From: Candidatus Jettenia sp.
GTDB taxonomy: Bacteria; Planctomycetota; Brocadiia; Brocadiales; Brocadiaceae
DNA: 64,000 nt
NCBI GenBank assembly: GCA_021650895.1
Contig: CP091278.1
Span: forward strand, 2,323,659-2,387,658
Direction: 5' to 3'
Shown: positions 29,466-39,277 of the stretch, in pieces
Layout: each line of letters opens with the position of its first letter
Position numbering within the stretch: position 1 is the first letter of the stretch
Made by a program: the position numbers and the translations under genes
Notes under the pieces: model-generated
Told to the model about the DNA's origin: nothing
The model's input: only the letters and a program-made list of their open reading frames with translations
Databases searched by the model: none

Positions 29466-30782
29466 TTAGATATCTGTGTCTGCTCCATCTGATAAAGACG
29501 TTCCCCGTATCTGAATATCGCTATCCATCATACGCAATTTATGAATAAGCCTACTTTCTACAAGGAGTTTAAACGTAACGCTTTGTTCATGAAACTGACT
29601 GTTTATGATATGGGCATGCTCGTGAAGATACGCAATCAACTTTCCATTACTCGGACTGCATGAGAGTTCTATCTCCATGAAATTTTGCTCCAATTCCCCT
29701 TCTATTCTCCGTTTTAGATCTTCTATTCCCCGTTGTGTTTTTGCAGAAATCATAACACAATCGCCATAGCGATTCCGAAGCAGAGGCACAATCGATTCAT
29801 TTGTTATGGTATCTATTTTATTAAACACCATGATTACGGGTTTGTTATCACATCCTAGCTCTTTCAACACGGTATTCACCGCGTCGATTTGTTCCTGGAC
29901 TACCGGTGAACTAATATCCACGACATGAAGCAGCAAATCAGCATGCCGGGCTTCTTCGAGTGTAGCTTTAAATGATGAAATCAGATGATGCGGTAGTTTC
30001 TGTATAAAACCGACGGTATCACTAACTAAAACTTTTTTCCCATTTTCTAGTCTACACATACCCGTTTTCGTATCGAGCGTTGCAAAAAGCTTATCCTCTA
30101 CAAGCGTATCAACATCTGTTAACGCATTCATTAACGTAGACTTTCCGGCGTTGGTATATCCTACGATAGATACTGTGAAAAACTCCTTCCGTGAAGAAAC
30201 AAGCCGTTCCTGTCTTTTTTCCACTTCGTATAATTTCTTTTTGAGATACTGAATTTTTCTGGATATGATGCGCTTATCCACCTCTAATTGCTTTTCACCA
30301 GGCCCTCTTGTTCCAATACCACCTTCGATTCTGGAGAGATGTGTCCACATCCGCTTTAATCTGGGTTTTGTATACTCTAACTGAGCCAATTCGACCTGGA
30401 GTTTTGCCTGAAATGTCTTTGCACGGGTGGCAAATATGTCCAGGATTAATTCGCTTCTGTCTATTACTTTTTTACCGATTACCTTTTCCAAATTTCTCAC
30501 CTGAGCCGGAGTAAGATCATCATCACAAATAAGCACATCAGCATCCAATTCCTTTGCAGCATTTGCCAATTCCAATGCTTTTCCTTTTCCAAGATAATAC
30601 ACCGGATCGATACTTATTCTATTTTGAATTGCCGTATGGACAACGCGTGCGCCTGCAGTTTCTGCCAACCGCTGGAGCTCTTCCAGTGGTGCTTCACCTC
30701 CATTACGATTTCCGGATAACATAACCCGAAATAAAATAGCGCGTTCAGCCCTCACGGTGAATGCGGTCTCTTTTAATTTCAC
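29466..30782 (-). CDS. hflX: Ribosome-associated GTPase HflX
   Basis: 438 residues starting at a GTG (30782). The N-terminal HflX domain includes NRISIDPVYYLGKGKALELA and the glycine-rich IEGGIGTRGPGEKQLEVD linker. The G domain has P-loop GYTNAGKSTLMNAL, DTVGFIQKLPH (G3) and NKID (G4). HflX rescues or splits stalled ribosomes under stress. It converges with lgt with a 28-bp gap. Confidence 0.93.
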   Translation of the reverse strand: MKLKETAFTVRAERAILFRVMLSGNRNGGEAPLEELQRLAETAGARVVHTAIQNRISIDPVYYLGKGKALELANAAKELDADVLICDDDLTPAQVRNLEKVIGKKVIDRSELILDIFATRAKTFQAKLQVELAQLEYTKPRLKRMWTHLSRIEGGIGTRGPGEKQLEVDKRIISRKIQYLKKKLYEVEKRQERLVSSRKEFFTVSIVGYTNAGKSTLMNALTDVDTLVEDKLFATLDTKTGMCRLENGKKVLVSDTVGFIQKLPHHLISSFKATLEEARHADLLLHVVDISSPVVQEQIDAVNTVLKELGCDNKPVIMVFNKIDTITNESIVPLLRNRYGDCVMISAKTQRGIEDLKRRIEGELEQNFMEIELSCSPSNGKLIAYLHEHAHIINSQFHEQSVTFKLLVESRLIHKLRMMDSDIQIRGTSLSDGADTDI

Positions 30783-30860
30783 CTAAACACAGTCTCCCTG
30801 TATAAAAAATCTTTCATGCATATAACATATAAATAAGGGGGCTTGTCTGCATACGATACA

Positions 30861-31592
30861 TTACTCACTATAAACCTGATTTAAAACGATCCTTGCATCC
30901 ACTGTTTTTATGCCTTTTTGATAAACAAGAACGGGATTTAGATCTATTTCACTTATCTCTTCCAGAGAAGTCATAATCCTCGATATCTGTAAAATCGTTT
31001 GGGTTAACGCAAGAACATCCAGGGGTTCTGTACCTCTGAAGCCCCTTAATACTTTAGCTCCTTTCACATCATAGATCATATCTAAAGCCTCTCGCTCTTC
31101 TACCGGGGCAATGCGAAAAGATACATCTTTAAAAATTTCCACAAAAATACCACCCAGTCCAAACATAACAACCGGGCCAAATTGGAAATCTCTCAACCCG
31201 CCAATAATAACTTCTGCAGAAGGCGCAGCCATCTCCTCAATGAGAATTCCATAGATCCTTGCATTTGGTTGTCTTTTCTTTACACTTCTTATGATCTCAT
31301 CGTATGAGGTTCTTATACCTTCCTCATTTCTTACATCAATTTTTACACCACCTACGTCTGTCTTATGGCTAATATCAGGTGAGACAATCTTTAAGACAAC
31401 AGGATATCCGAGAAACTCGGCTGCTTGTACAGCATCTGCAACAGAAGATACAACTCTATACCTTGTACTTGCTATTCCAAAAGTATTGATAAATTCTTTA
31501 GCCTCAGGCTCGAGCATTGGCCGTTTTTGCTGCCGTGTTTTTTGAATGATACCTTGTGCTGTTTTTACATCGTTCGTTGAAGCCGTGTTCAT
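30861..31592 (-). CDS. ADP-forming acyl-CoA synthetase beta subunit-like (ATP-grasp)
   Basis: 243 residues of a single ATP-grasp_5 domain. KIVSPDISHKTDVGGVKIDV is the signature with the ATP and phosphohistidine contacts; IYGILIEEM, GPVVMFGLGGIFVE and EIDLNPVLV complete the fold. It corresponds to the beta subunit of ADP-forming acetyl-CoA synthetase, which forms ATP from acyl-CoA. The alpha subunit (CoA-binding and ligase domains) is not adjacent, so it must be encoded elsewhere or the protein acts alone. Confidence 0.87.
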   Translation of the reverse strand: MNTASTNDVKTAQGIIQKTRQQKRPMLEPEAKEFINTFGIASTRYRVVSSVADAVQAAEFLGYPVVLKIVSPDISHKTDVGGVKIDVRNEEGIRTSYDEIIRSVKKRQPNARIYGILIEEMAAPSAEVIIGGLRDFQFGPVVMFGLGGIFVEIFKDVSFRIAPVEEREALDMIYDVKGAKVLRGFRGTEPLDVLALTQTILQISRIMTSLEEISEIDLNPVLVYQKGIKTVDARIVLNQVYSE

Positions 31593-31964
31593 AAAATTTC
31601 TATAAATTTCGAAGGAGCATGGGTTTTACCGTAAATTTCTATTCTTTCATACTGTTTATTATAACGTTACATCCTAAAATCTTCAAATGATATATCATGC
31701 GCAAGAGAGCTTTCAAATTAGCCACGGATAAAAGCTAATCGCAACATAGAGCCAGAAAGTGGTTGAAAAAACGACCATTTCTATAGATAATGATAAGCGT
31801 AGACATTTTTCTTCCTAACAGTTAAATTAAAAATTTCTGTCAATGGTTATACTATGCTAGATAAGTTACTATGGGTATGGTGGGGTAGTTTCTCAATAAA
31901 GTGTTGTTCAGGTTCAATAATCAGAGTTTATAAAACACTTCCTTTGGTCTTCGTAGAGTAAAAC
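31593..31964. other. Gap with no recognised element
   Basis: AT-rich divergent promoter region between the ATP-grasp gene (minus) and the HAD-HerA fusion (plus). I see no repeat, RNA or gene. Confidence 0.6.
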
Positions 31965-33680
31965 ATGCGATACTATGCTCTTGCTTGTGATTATGATGAG
32001 ACGCTGGCCTCGAAAGGCCAGGTTGATGAAAAGACTTTAGCGGCACTTGAGCGTTTGAAAAATTCTGGCAGAAAACTAGTGCTGATCACAGGCCGTATAT
32101 TAGAAGAACTTATTCACATCTTTCCTCAGATCAGTATGTTTGATAGAGTTGTAGCTGAGAATGGGGCGTTACTCTATAGACCGGCAACCAGAGAGGAGAG
32201 GCTTTTAGGAGAAACACCACCAGAAGAATTTATTCAGGAGCTTCGTAAAAGAGGTATAGATCCGCTTTTTGTAGGCCAATCAATCGTTTCTACTTTACGA
32301 CCACATGAGACCACGGTGCTTGAAGTAATCCGCGATCTTGGACTTGAAATTCAACTCATCTTTAACAGAGACGCGGTAATGATGCTTCCCTCGGGCATTA
32401 ACAAAGCCACAGGGCTGAGCGTAGCATTATATGAACTTGGCTTATCTTCCCATAATGTTGTTGGTATAGGCGATGCCGAGAATGATCACTCTTTCCTTAA
32501 TGTATGCGAGTTTTCGGTAGCAGTTGCTAATGCCCTTCCTAAGTTGAAAGAACATGTCGATTTTGTTACTCATTCAGACCACGGTGAAGGTGTTACTGAA
32601 CTGGTTAACAAACTTATTATCAACGATCTTGATGAGTTTGAACCGCAGTTGGACCGACACGTAATTTTACTTGGTAAGCGTAAGGATGGACAAGAGGTAC
32701 GAATTAAACCTTACGGTTTGAGTATTTTACTCTCCGGAACGTCTGGAAGTGGAAAATCGACTTTTGCAACGGGTTTTTTAGAACGCGTAGCTGAGCATGG
32801 ATACCAATTTTGCATTATCGACCCTGAGGGAGATTATCTGACATATGACAACGCCGTCGTAATGGGGAATAGCAAGCAAGCGCCAAGCGTAGATGAGGTA
32901 ATAAAACTCCTCGATAAGCCTGAACAAAATTGTGTAGTAAATATGCTCGGAATTACCCTTGCGGATAGGCCAGCATTTTTTGAGGTTCTTTTATCCGCTC
33001 TTTTAGAGCTGAGATCGAGGACGGGGAGACCTCACTGGATAATAATAGATGAGACGCACCATATGTTACCATCATCCTTAACCCCTCCCGAATCACTTAT
33101 AATTCCTAAGGACTTGAGCGGAATGTTATTCATTACTGTTCATCCTGATCACCTTGCCCGTGTCATATTATCAGAAATCAGTGTAATAATAGTTATAGGA
33201 GAATTTCCGGGACAGGCCATTCGCGCCTTTAGTGAAATTCTCGGACAAACTCCGCCGTCGGTCCCGGTAAGCAGACTTAAGCCAGGAGAAGCCATAGCCT
33301 GGTGGAGAAAACCGGAAGCCAGCCCATTTTGGTTTCGCAGTATTCCTCCGCGGTCTGAACGCAGACGTCATCTTCTTAAATATGCTGAAGGAAAATTAGG
33401 CACAGATAAAAGTTTTTACTTCCGAGGTCCGGAAAAAAAGCTTAACCTGCGTGCTCATAATCTTATACTATTTATGCACTTAGCTGATGGTATTGATGAT
33501 GATACCTGGATGTTTCACCTTCAAAGAGGAGATTATTCCCGATGGCTTCATGAAGCTATAAAAGACGATGATCTCGCACACGAAGTGAGACGCATTGAGC
33601 AAACAAAGGACATCTCACCTGATAAGAGCCGCTCCTTGATAAGAGAGAAGATTGAAAAACGTTACACGGGTCCTGCGTAA
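31965..33680 (+). CDS. Fusion of HAD-IIB phosphatase and HerA-like P-loop ATPase
   Basis: 571 residues. Residues 1-215 form a Cof/HAD-IIB phosphatase with motif I DYDET (Asp9, Asp11), motif II VLITGR and motif IV GIGDAENDHSFL. A P-loop domain follows, with Walker A GTSGSGKST (258-266), a FCIIDPEGDY strand as in HerA/FtsK-type ATPases and Walker B WIIIDETHH (358-366). The C-terminal 100 residues have a FHLQRGDYSRWLHEAIKDDDLA stretch like DUF5752-type domains. The combination suggests a sugar-phosphate or trehalose-type phosphatase controlled by ATP, but no substrate can be named. Motif I has E where most members have G. Confidence 0.75.
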   Translation: MRYYALACDYDETLASKGQVDEKTLAALERLKNSGRKLVLITGRILEELIHIFPQISMFDRVVAENGALLYRPATREERLLGETPPEEFIQELRKRGIDPLFVGQSIVSTLRPHETTVLEVIRDLGLEIQLIFNRDAVMMLPSGINKATGLSVALYELGLSSHNVVGIGDAENDHSFLNVCEFSVAVANALPKLKEHVDFVTHSDHGEGVTELVNKLIINDLDEFEPQLDRHVILLGKRKDGQEVRIKPYGLSILLSGTSGSGKSTFATGFLERVAEHGYQFCIIDPEGDYLTYDNAVVMGNSKQAPSVDEVIKLLDKPEQNCVVNMLGITLADRPAFFEVLLSALLELRSRTGRPHWIIIDETHHMLPSSLTPPESLIIPKDLSGMLFITVHPDHLARVILSEISVIIVIGEFPGQAIRAFSEILGQTPPSVPVSRLKPGEAIAWWRKPEASPFWFRSIPPRSERRRHLLKYAEGKLGTDKSFYFRGPEKKLNLRAHNLILFMHLADGIDDDTWMFHLQRGDYSRWLHEAIKDDDLAHEVRRIEQTKDISPDKSRSLIREKIEKRYTGPA

Positions 33681-34183
33681 TTAAATACCCCTATCAAACT
33701 TCTGCACGTTTATAAAAATCATATCGGTTTTGTGTTCCATAACGACCTAAGGAGTTAATTGAAATTAATGTTCACAGTCTGTAGATTATTCTGTTCTTTT
33801 AGGGTATTTAAACTAAATTTACAAACAACAAATACTTTCCTATGAGATTATCTACATATTTTCTACAATGAATTAAGTCATACATCTTATTATATTACAA
33901 TGATTTAATACTCATTTTACGCTCTATGATCATTACATAATACTTTTACGATTTTTTTAAAATATATAATCTATAAATATGAATACCTGTTTATGAAACA
34001 GGAGTTGACGTAGGGCAAGGCTTTAGCCTTGCAAAGGTGCTTGAAGAAATAACAGATAATCAAAAAACTTGTATTGTAGATGAAGAGACATTATAATCTT
34101 GAGTCGGTTTATAGGAAATTTGACTTATAAACACGATACCGTCTGTTTAGCACAATACCCTTACATTAACAACAGAATAAAAT
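33681..34183. other. 503-bp AT-rich gap with one R1 half element
   Basis: No gene seen. A single R1 hairpin lies at 34010-34032; the rest is low-complexity AT. Confidence 0.65.
34010..34032. repeat. R1 half element (single hairpin)
   Basis: GTAGGGCAAGGCTTTAGCC...TTGC, without the second hairpin. Confidence 0.8.
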
Positions 34184-34840
34184 ATGTATATGTATAGGAA
34201 ATATATTCTTTATTCCACGATCTGTTTATTTATAATTACTTATATCTTCATGAAATATATTTCCTCAGTGTCTGCAGACGAACAAGATAAATTGTTTTGG
34301 GATAAAAGATACGGAACGGAGGCTTTTATTTACGGCAAAGAACCTGTTGAATTTCTGAAAGAGCATATTGATATCCTGCCTAGGGGAAGGGCATTGGATA
34401 TTGCTATGGGTGAGGGGCGTAATGCTGTATTTCTTGCAAAGAATGGATTTGATGTGGATGGTTGTGATATATCAGAAGTGGCTATTAATAAGGCGCAAAA
34501 ATTAGCAAAAGAAAATAACATAAATATACGCGCATTTGTAGCTGACATGGAAACTTACAAATTGCCTAAGAATACCTACGATGTAATAGCGTGCTTTTAC
34601 TATTTACAAAGGGATCTTATTCCCCAGATTAAAGAAGCCCTTAAACCCGGCGGAATGATTATTTATGAAACCTATACGATAGAAAATAAAGAACGTGGTT
34701 TTGAAGGGCCTAAAAACAAAGATTATCTGTTAGAATCAAATGAACTTTTACATTTTTTCACAGACCTCAAAATAGTTTACTATCGGGAACTCATTATAGA
34801 CAATAAAAAAGCTGTCGCAAGCTTGATTGCAAAAAAATAA
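34184..34840 (+). CDS. SAM-dependent methyltransferase with N-terminal membrane segment
   Basis: 218 residues. The first 30 form a hydrophobic helix (YILYSTICLFIITYIFMKYI) that looks like a signal anchor. The rest is a class I methyltransferase of the TehB/thiopurine type: FWDKRYG, then GRALDIAMGEGRNAVFLAKNG (SAM motif I), DGCDISEVAI (acidic end of strand 2) and ALKPGGMIIYETYT. The substrate is unknown. A methyltransferase that may face outside the cytoplasm would lack SAM, so the segment is more likely an anchor with the catalytic part inside. UvrD follows five bases later. Confidence 0.78.
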   Translation: MYMYRKYILYSTICLFIITYIFMKYISSVSADEQDKLFWDKRYGTEAFIYGKEPVEFLKEHIDILPRGRALDIAMGEGRNAVFLAKNGFDVDGCDISEVAINKAQKLAKENNINIRAFVADMETYKLPKNTYDVIACFYYLQRDLIPQIKEALKPGGMIIYETYTIENKERGFEGPKNKDYLLESNELLHFFTDLKIVYYRELIIDNKKAVASLIAKK

Positions 34841-34845
34841 AACCT

Positions 34846-37031
34846 ATGTTTCTATTAAAAGATATTACTGAAAATCAGCGTGAAGCTGTTACTCATATGG
34901 AAGGCCCTCTCCTCATCATAGCGGGAGCCGGTAGCGGCAAAACCCGTGTAATTACACGTCGCATTGGTTACCTGGTATCACAGGGTATAAATCCATATAA
35001 CATATTAGCCATCACCTTCACAAATAAAGCAGCCGATGAAATGTGTGAACGCATAAAACAATTCCTATCACAAAAAGGACTGTGGATATCCACCTTCCAC
35101 AAAATGTGTTCACGGATACTCAGAAATAATATCGAAAGACTGGGATACTCAAAAGACTTTAGTATCTACGATACCACTGATCAACTGAACCAAATTAAAT
35201 CCATTATGGCAGAACTCCAGTTTGACACTGCTCAATGGAAACCTCGTACGATAGCAAGCACTATCAGCCACGCTAAAAATAAACTCATAAATCCTGAAAC
35301 CTTTGCGTCTACCGCATCAGGATATTATAATCGTATTGTCGCTCAAGTTTATACAAAATACCATGCAGTCCTCAAGACTAACAATGCCCTTGATTTTGAT
35401 GATCTACTCATCAAAACTATAGAACTATTTAAGACACATACCGATATTTTAGAGATGTACCAGGAAAAATTTAAGTTCGTTCTCGTTGACGAATACCAGG
35501 ATACTAATTACACTCAGTATACCATCACACGAATGCTTGCCAGTAAATACAGAAACATCTGTGTAACAGGCGACCCTGATCAGTCCATCTATGGATGGCG
35601 TGGAGCGGACATCAGAAATATTATGGATTTTGAAAAAGATTATCCAGACGCTAAAGTCGTGCTGCTAGAGAAAAACTATCGTTCTACAAAGCGTATTCTT
35701 CATGCAGCCTCCAGCGTAATCCAGCAAAACAGATACAGAAAACAAAAGAAACTTTGGACAGAGAATGTAGAGGGTGAAAAAATCAAGGTAATCCATTGTG
35801 AGGATGAACACGGAGAAGCGGAAGAAATTGCAAAGTCAATTAGAATGCTTAATACAAAAGGGGTAAAGTACTCGGATATTGCATTATTCTATCGTACCAA
35901 CGCTCAATCTCGAGTTCTTGAAATATCTTTAAGAAATCACGGGATCCCGTATAGGATCATTGGTGGTGTAGAATTTTATCAAAGAAAAGAGATTAAAGAT
36001 GTATTGTCTTATCTCAGACTCTGTATTAACCCTCAGGATAGAATAGCACTGGAACGCACGATCAATACACCCACACGAGGTATAGGAAATACCACCATAA
36101 AAAAACTGGAAGACTGGGCAACAGCACAAAACACCAGCCTCTTCAATGCCTTACAGCAAGTCAGTTTAATACCAGAAATTAAAGGGCAAGGTACTTTATC
36201 CATAAAAAAATTCACCGAACTCATTTTACATCTGCAACAATTACCAAAGTCACCTGTGGAAAATATCATTAAACAGGTCATTCAAGAGACAAGATATATA
36301 GAGTTTCTGAGAGAATCTGGAGAAAAAGAATCAAAAGACCGTATTGCGAACGCGGAAGAACTTGTTAATGCTGCTTACGAATATGACATGAACTATTCTG
36401 AAGGTACCTTACAAGGATTTTTAGAAGAAGTAGCCCTGGTTTCTGATGTCGATGAACTACAAGAAGATACCCGGGCAGTGACCCTTATGACATTCCATAC
36501 CGCTAAAGGATTGGAATTTCCCGTTGTTTTTATTACCGGTATGGAAGAAAAGTTATTGCCACACGCGGAATCTACGGATTCAGATGATAAGATCGAAGAA
36601 GAACGAAGGCTCTGTTATGTAGGAATTACCCGGCAATGAGTGAGCTCTTCCTTACCCATACCAAGAGGCGGATGCGATATGGACAAATGAATTTTTGTGT
36701 CCCATCCAGATTTTTGGATGAGATTCCAAAAGAAATTGTAATTCACGTTGATAAAACAAATTATAGTTACGCTGATGATACTTACAACAAAAGCAATTCA
36801 TCGTATGATACAGCGTTTAATACGGATGATATAACTATCCCTGACGATCCGTTAAAAGAAAATTTGGTACCCATTTCAAGCGGGGAGATTGTTAGGCACC
36901 CTGTTTTTGGCATAGGAAGGGTGCTTGAGGTTTCTGGTAGCAAAGATAAGATATGTGCCAAGATCAATTTTAATGTTGGTGGAATAAAGAATCTTATGCT
37001 AGCATATGCAAAGTTAGAAAAGATACGGTAA
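34846..37031 (+). CDS. UvrD/PcrA-type ATP-dependent DNA helicase (frameshifted)
   Basis: Superfamily 1 helicase: Q-motif LTENQREAV-like start, Walker A AGAGSGKTRV (about residues 27-36), motif II VDEYQDTN, motif III TGDPDQSIYGWRGAD, motif IV region NYRST, motif V TFHTAKGLEFPVVFI and motif VI RRLCYVGITR. The frame breaks in motif VI at 36632-36633, where one more G restores ITRAMSELFLTHTKRRM. The remainder runs to 37031, about 728 residues in all. The C-terminal tail (IVRHPVFGIGRV...) resembles the PcrA tail that binds RNA polymerase. It acts in repair and in clearing conflicts. The break may be a sequencing error. Confidence 0.88.
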
Positions 37032-37056
37032 AAGATATTTATAAGGAATATTTTCC

Positions 37057-38232
37057 ATGGGAAAAATATATATGGATAATGCCTCGGGTACACCGATGCA
37101 TTCCAAAGTAATAGAAATCATTACTCAATTCCTACACAAGGGATTTGGAAACCCCTCCAACTTGCATCAATTCGGAAGGGTTACCAATGAAGCTTTACAG
37201 GAGGCAAGAGGGCAAGTAGCGAATCTTATCAATGCAAAACCCAATGAGATTATATTTACCTCCAGCGGTACTGAGGCCAATAACTTTGCTTTAAAAGGTC
37301 TACTGGCTGCTCATAAAAAAAAGGGAAACCACGTTATTACATCGCAGATTGAACATTTCTCTGTGCTTAATCCCTTAAAATCTCTGGAAAAATCGGGATA
37401 TACAGTTACCTACTTACCCGTTGATAAATATGGAATGGTAAATCCCGCTGATATCAAAAAAGCCATTACCCCTACAACAACATTGGTATCCATTATGTAT
37501 GCAAATGGTGAGATTGGGACTATCGAGCCAGTTAAGGAGATTGGAGCTATAGCAAAAGAGAACAGCATTCTTTTTCATACAGATGCCGTTGCTGCAGTGG
37601 GAAATATACCCATTGACGTTAAGGATACTCACATTGACGCCCTCAGTATGTCGGCAAATCAATTTAACGGTCCAACAGGAGTTGGGGCGCTTTACCTCAG
37701 GGAAGGAGTAAGGATACTTCCTCTCATAGAAGGTGGAGTGCAGGAGGGCGGGCGCAGGTCAGGAACAGAAAATAGTATCGGTATTGTTGCTATGGGTAAA
37801 GCAGCCGAACTAGCAAAACAAGAGATGTCAGAAAGGGTAAATAAAGTCCAGAAGCTGAGGGATCTATTAAGAGAAGGTATTTTAAAAAATATTAGTCATG
37901 TTTACGTTAACGGACATGCAACGAATCGTATGCCCGGAAACCTCAGTTTATGCATAGAGTATATTGAGGGCGAATCTATTTTATTATTTCTGGATATGCA
38001 GGGGATTGCCATCTCCAGTGGTTCTGCATGTACCTCGAGGTCACTGAAGGCGTCGCACGTTATCATGGCTACAGGTGTTGATGCTGCGCTTGCTCAGGGG
38101 ACAGTGCTTTTTAGTTTGGGAGTCAACAATACCGAGGACGATGTTACCTATGTTTTGGAAAAACTGCCATCCATTGTTGAGCGTTTAAGGCAAATGTCTC
38201 CTCTGTATAGTCAGAAACAGATGAAAAATTAG
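37057..38232 (+). CDS. NifS/IscS-like cysteine desulfurase homologue lacking the PLP lysine
   Basis: 391 residues of aminotransferase class V fold: YMDNASGTP start, SSGTEANNFAL, IEHFSVLNP (His100 over the cofactor ring) and the cysteine loop SSGSACTSRSL (persulfide Cys). The PLP-binding segment reads SANQFNGPTGVGALY where family members read S-x-H-K-x-x-GPKGxGALY, so the lysine is Gln202 and the histidine Asn201. The glutamine normally in HxDAxQ is Ala179 (HTDAVAAVG). The gene is otherwise intact and heads an operon with nifU/iscU and a TusA gene. Archaeoglobus IscS is a known homologue without the lysine. It may be a sulfur carrier or scaffold rather than a normal desulfurase. Confidence 0.85.
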   Translation: MGKIYMDNASGTPMHSKVIEIITQFLHKGFGNPSNLHQFGRVTNEALQEARGQVANLINAKPNEIIFTSSGTEANNFALKGLLAAHKKKGNHVITSQIEHFSVLNPLKSLEKSGYTVTYLPVDKYGMVNPADIKKAITPTTTLVSIMYANGEIGTIEPVKEIGAIAKENSILFHTDAVAAVGNIPIDVKDTHIDALSMSANQFNGPTGVGALYLREGVRILPLIEGGVQEGGRRSGTENSIGIVAMGKAAELAKQEMSERVNKVQKLRDLLREGILKNISHVYVNGHATNRMPGNLSLCIEYIEGESILLFLDMQGIAISSGSACTSRSLKASHVIMATGVDAALAQGTVLFSLGVNNTEDDVTYVLEKLPSIVERLRQMSPLYSQKQMKN

Positions 38233-38254
38233 AATAATTAATAAGGAGTTTTGT

Positions 38255-38689
38255 ATGCAATACAGTCCAAAGGTTATGGATCATTTTGCTAATCCCCGGA
38301 ATGTGGGAGATTTCTCTGATGCCGATGGCGTGGGAGAGGTTGGAAATCCTGCTTGTGGCGATATTATGAAGATGTCTATCAAGGTTAAGGACAATGTAAT
38401 TGTCGATGTAAAGTTCAAGACGTTCGGCTGTGGTGCAGCCATTGCTACCAGTAGTATTTCTACAGAAATGATTAAGGGAAAGACCTTAGATGAGGCCTTA
38501 AAACTTACCAACAAGGCAGTAGCAGAGGCGTTAGGGGGACTACCCCCGGCTAAAATGCATTGCTCTGTGCTTGCCGAAGAGGCAATTGAGGCTGCCATAG
38601 ACGATTATCTCAAGAAGACTACGGGCAAAGGCCTTGAGAAGAAGAAAGAGCTTCCACACGATGAACACCACGAGCACGAGAAGGCTTGA
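38255..38689 (+). CDS. Fe-S cluster assembly scaffold, IscU/NifU N-terminal type
   Basis: 144 residues. Three cluster cysteines are in place: NPACGD, FGCGAAIATSS and KMHCSVLAEEA. The last differs from the usual MHCSxLG pattern only slightly. The C-terminus carries an acidic/histidine tail (DEHHEHEKA) that might bind metal. It assembles 2Fe-2S clusters with sulfur from its NifS partner, encoded 22 bp upstream. An AAGGAG ribosome site precedes the ATG. Confidence 0.92.
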   Translation: MQYSPKVMDHFANPRNVGDFSDADGVGEVGNPACGDIMKMSIKVKDNVIVDVKFKTFGCGAAIATSSISTEMIKGKTLDEALKLTNKAVAEALGGLPPAKMHCSVLAEEAIEAAIDDYLKKTTGKGLEKKKELPHDEHHEHEKA

Positions 38690-38749
38690 AAAAGAAATAA
38701 ATATTGATAATTCCTTTCCATGTAAATATAAACAAATGTGGATTATATT

Positions 38750-38980
38750 ATGAAAGCAGATGAAACATTAGATTGCTTTGGGCTTATGTGCCCTATGCCT
38801 ATCTTTAAGACGGCAAATAAAATCAAAGATATTGAAACAGGTAAGGTGCTTGAGATTATTGCCACAGACGAAGGCATAAAGAAGGATATTGTTTCCTGGT
38901 GTAATACCACAGGGAATGAGCTATTGGGTATCGAAGAAGCAGAGGGAGAGATTCATGTTTTTATTAAAAGGCTAAGATAG
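38750..38980 (+). CDS. TusA-family sulfurtransferase
   Basis: About 76 residues from the ATG at 38750; a GTG at 38738 would add four. The hallmark CPMP (in DCFGLMCPMPIFK) carries the persulfide cysteine, and the C-terminal half (EIIATDEGIKKDIVSWC) matches the SirA/TusA fold. TusA proteins relay sulfur between proteins for tRNA thiolation, molybdopterin or dissimilatory sulfur pathways. It is the third gene of the nifS-nifU-tusA run. Confidence 0.9.
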   Translation: MKADETLDCFGLMCPMPIFKTANKIKDIETGKVLEIIATDEGIKKDIVSWCNTTGNELLGIEEAEGEIHVFIKRLR

Positions 38981-39114
38981 ATATAGCCAAAACCCTCATG
39001 TAAAAGATTTTTATCATCATATCTTATTCCTTGAAAGTAGGAATCCATGCGGGCAATAATCTATGTGTGGATTCTTACTTTTGCAAAGTGCAAAAAGCTA
39101 TTCGCCTTACCTTG

Positions 39115-39222
39115 CTATAGTGATCTCAAAACAAAATGTCACATACAGCAAGCAGGTTTTCTCAGGAAATATAGAGCTTCTAAAGACTATAAAAGCGACA
39201 TTTTGTTTTACTATTACTATAG
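39115..39222. mobile_element. Candidate 108-bp MITE
   Basis: Left end CTATAGTGATCTCAAAACAA with AATGTC, right end GACATT and TTGTTTTACTATTACTATAG, inverted complements over 26 bp with four mismatches. It is noncoding inside. TA steps lie in the ends themselves, so no separate target duplication can be defined. Confidence 0.5.
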
Positions 39223-39277
39223 TTCAACGGAAGACTCTTGAACCGGCGAAGCCGCTACTGAAGGCAGCTTAAACCTC

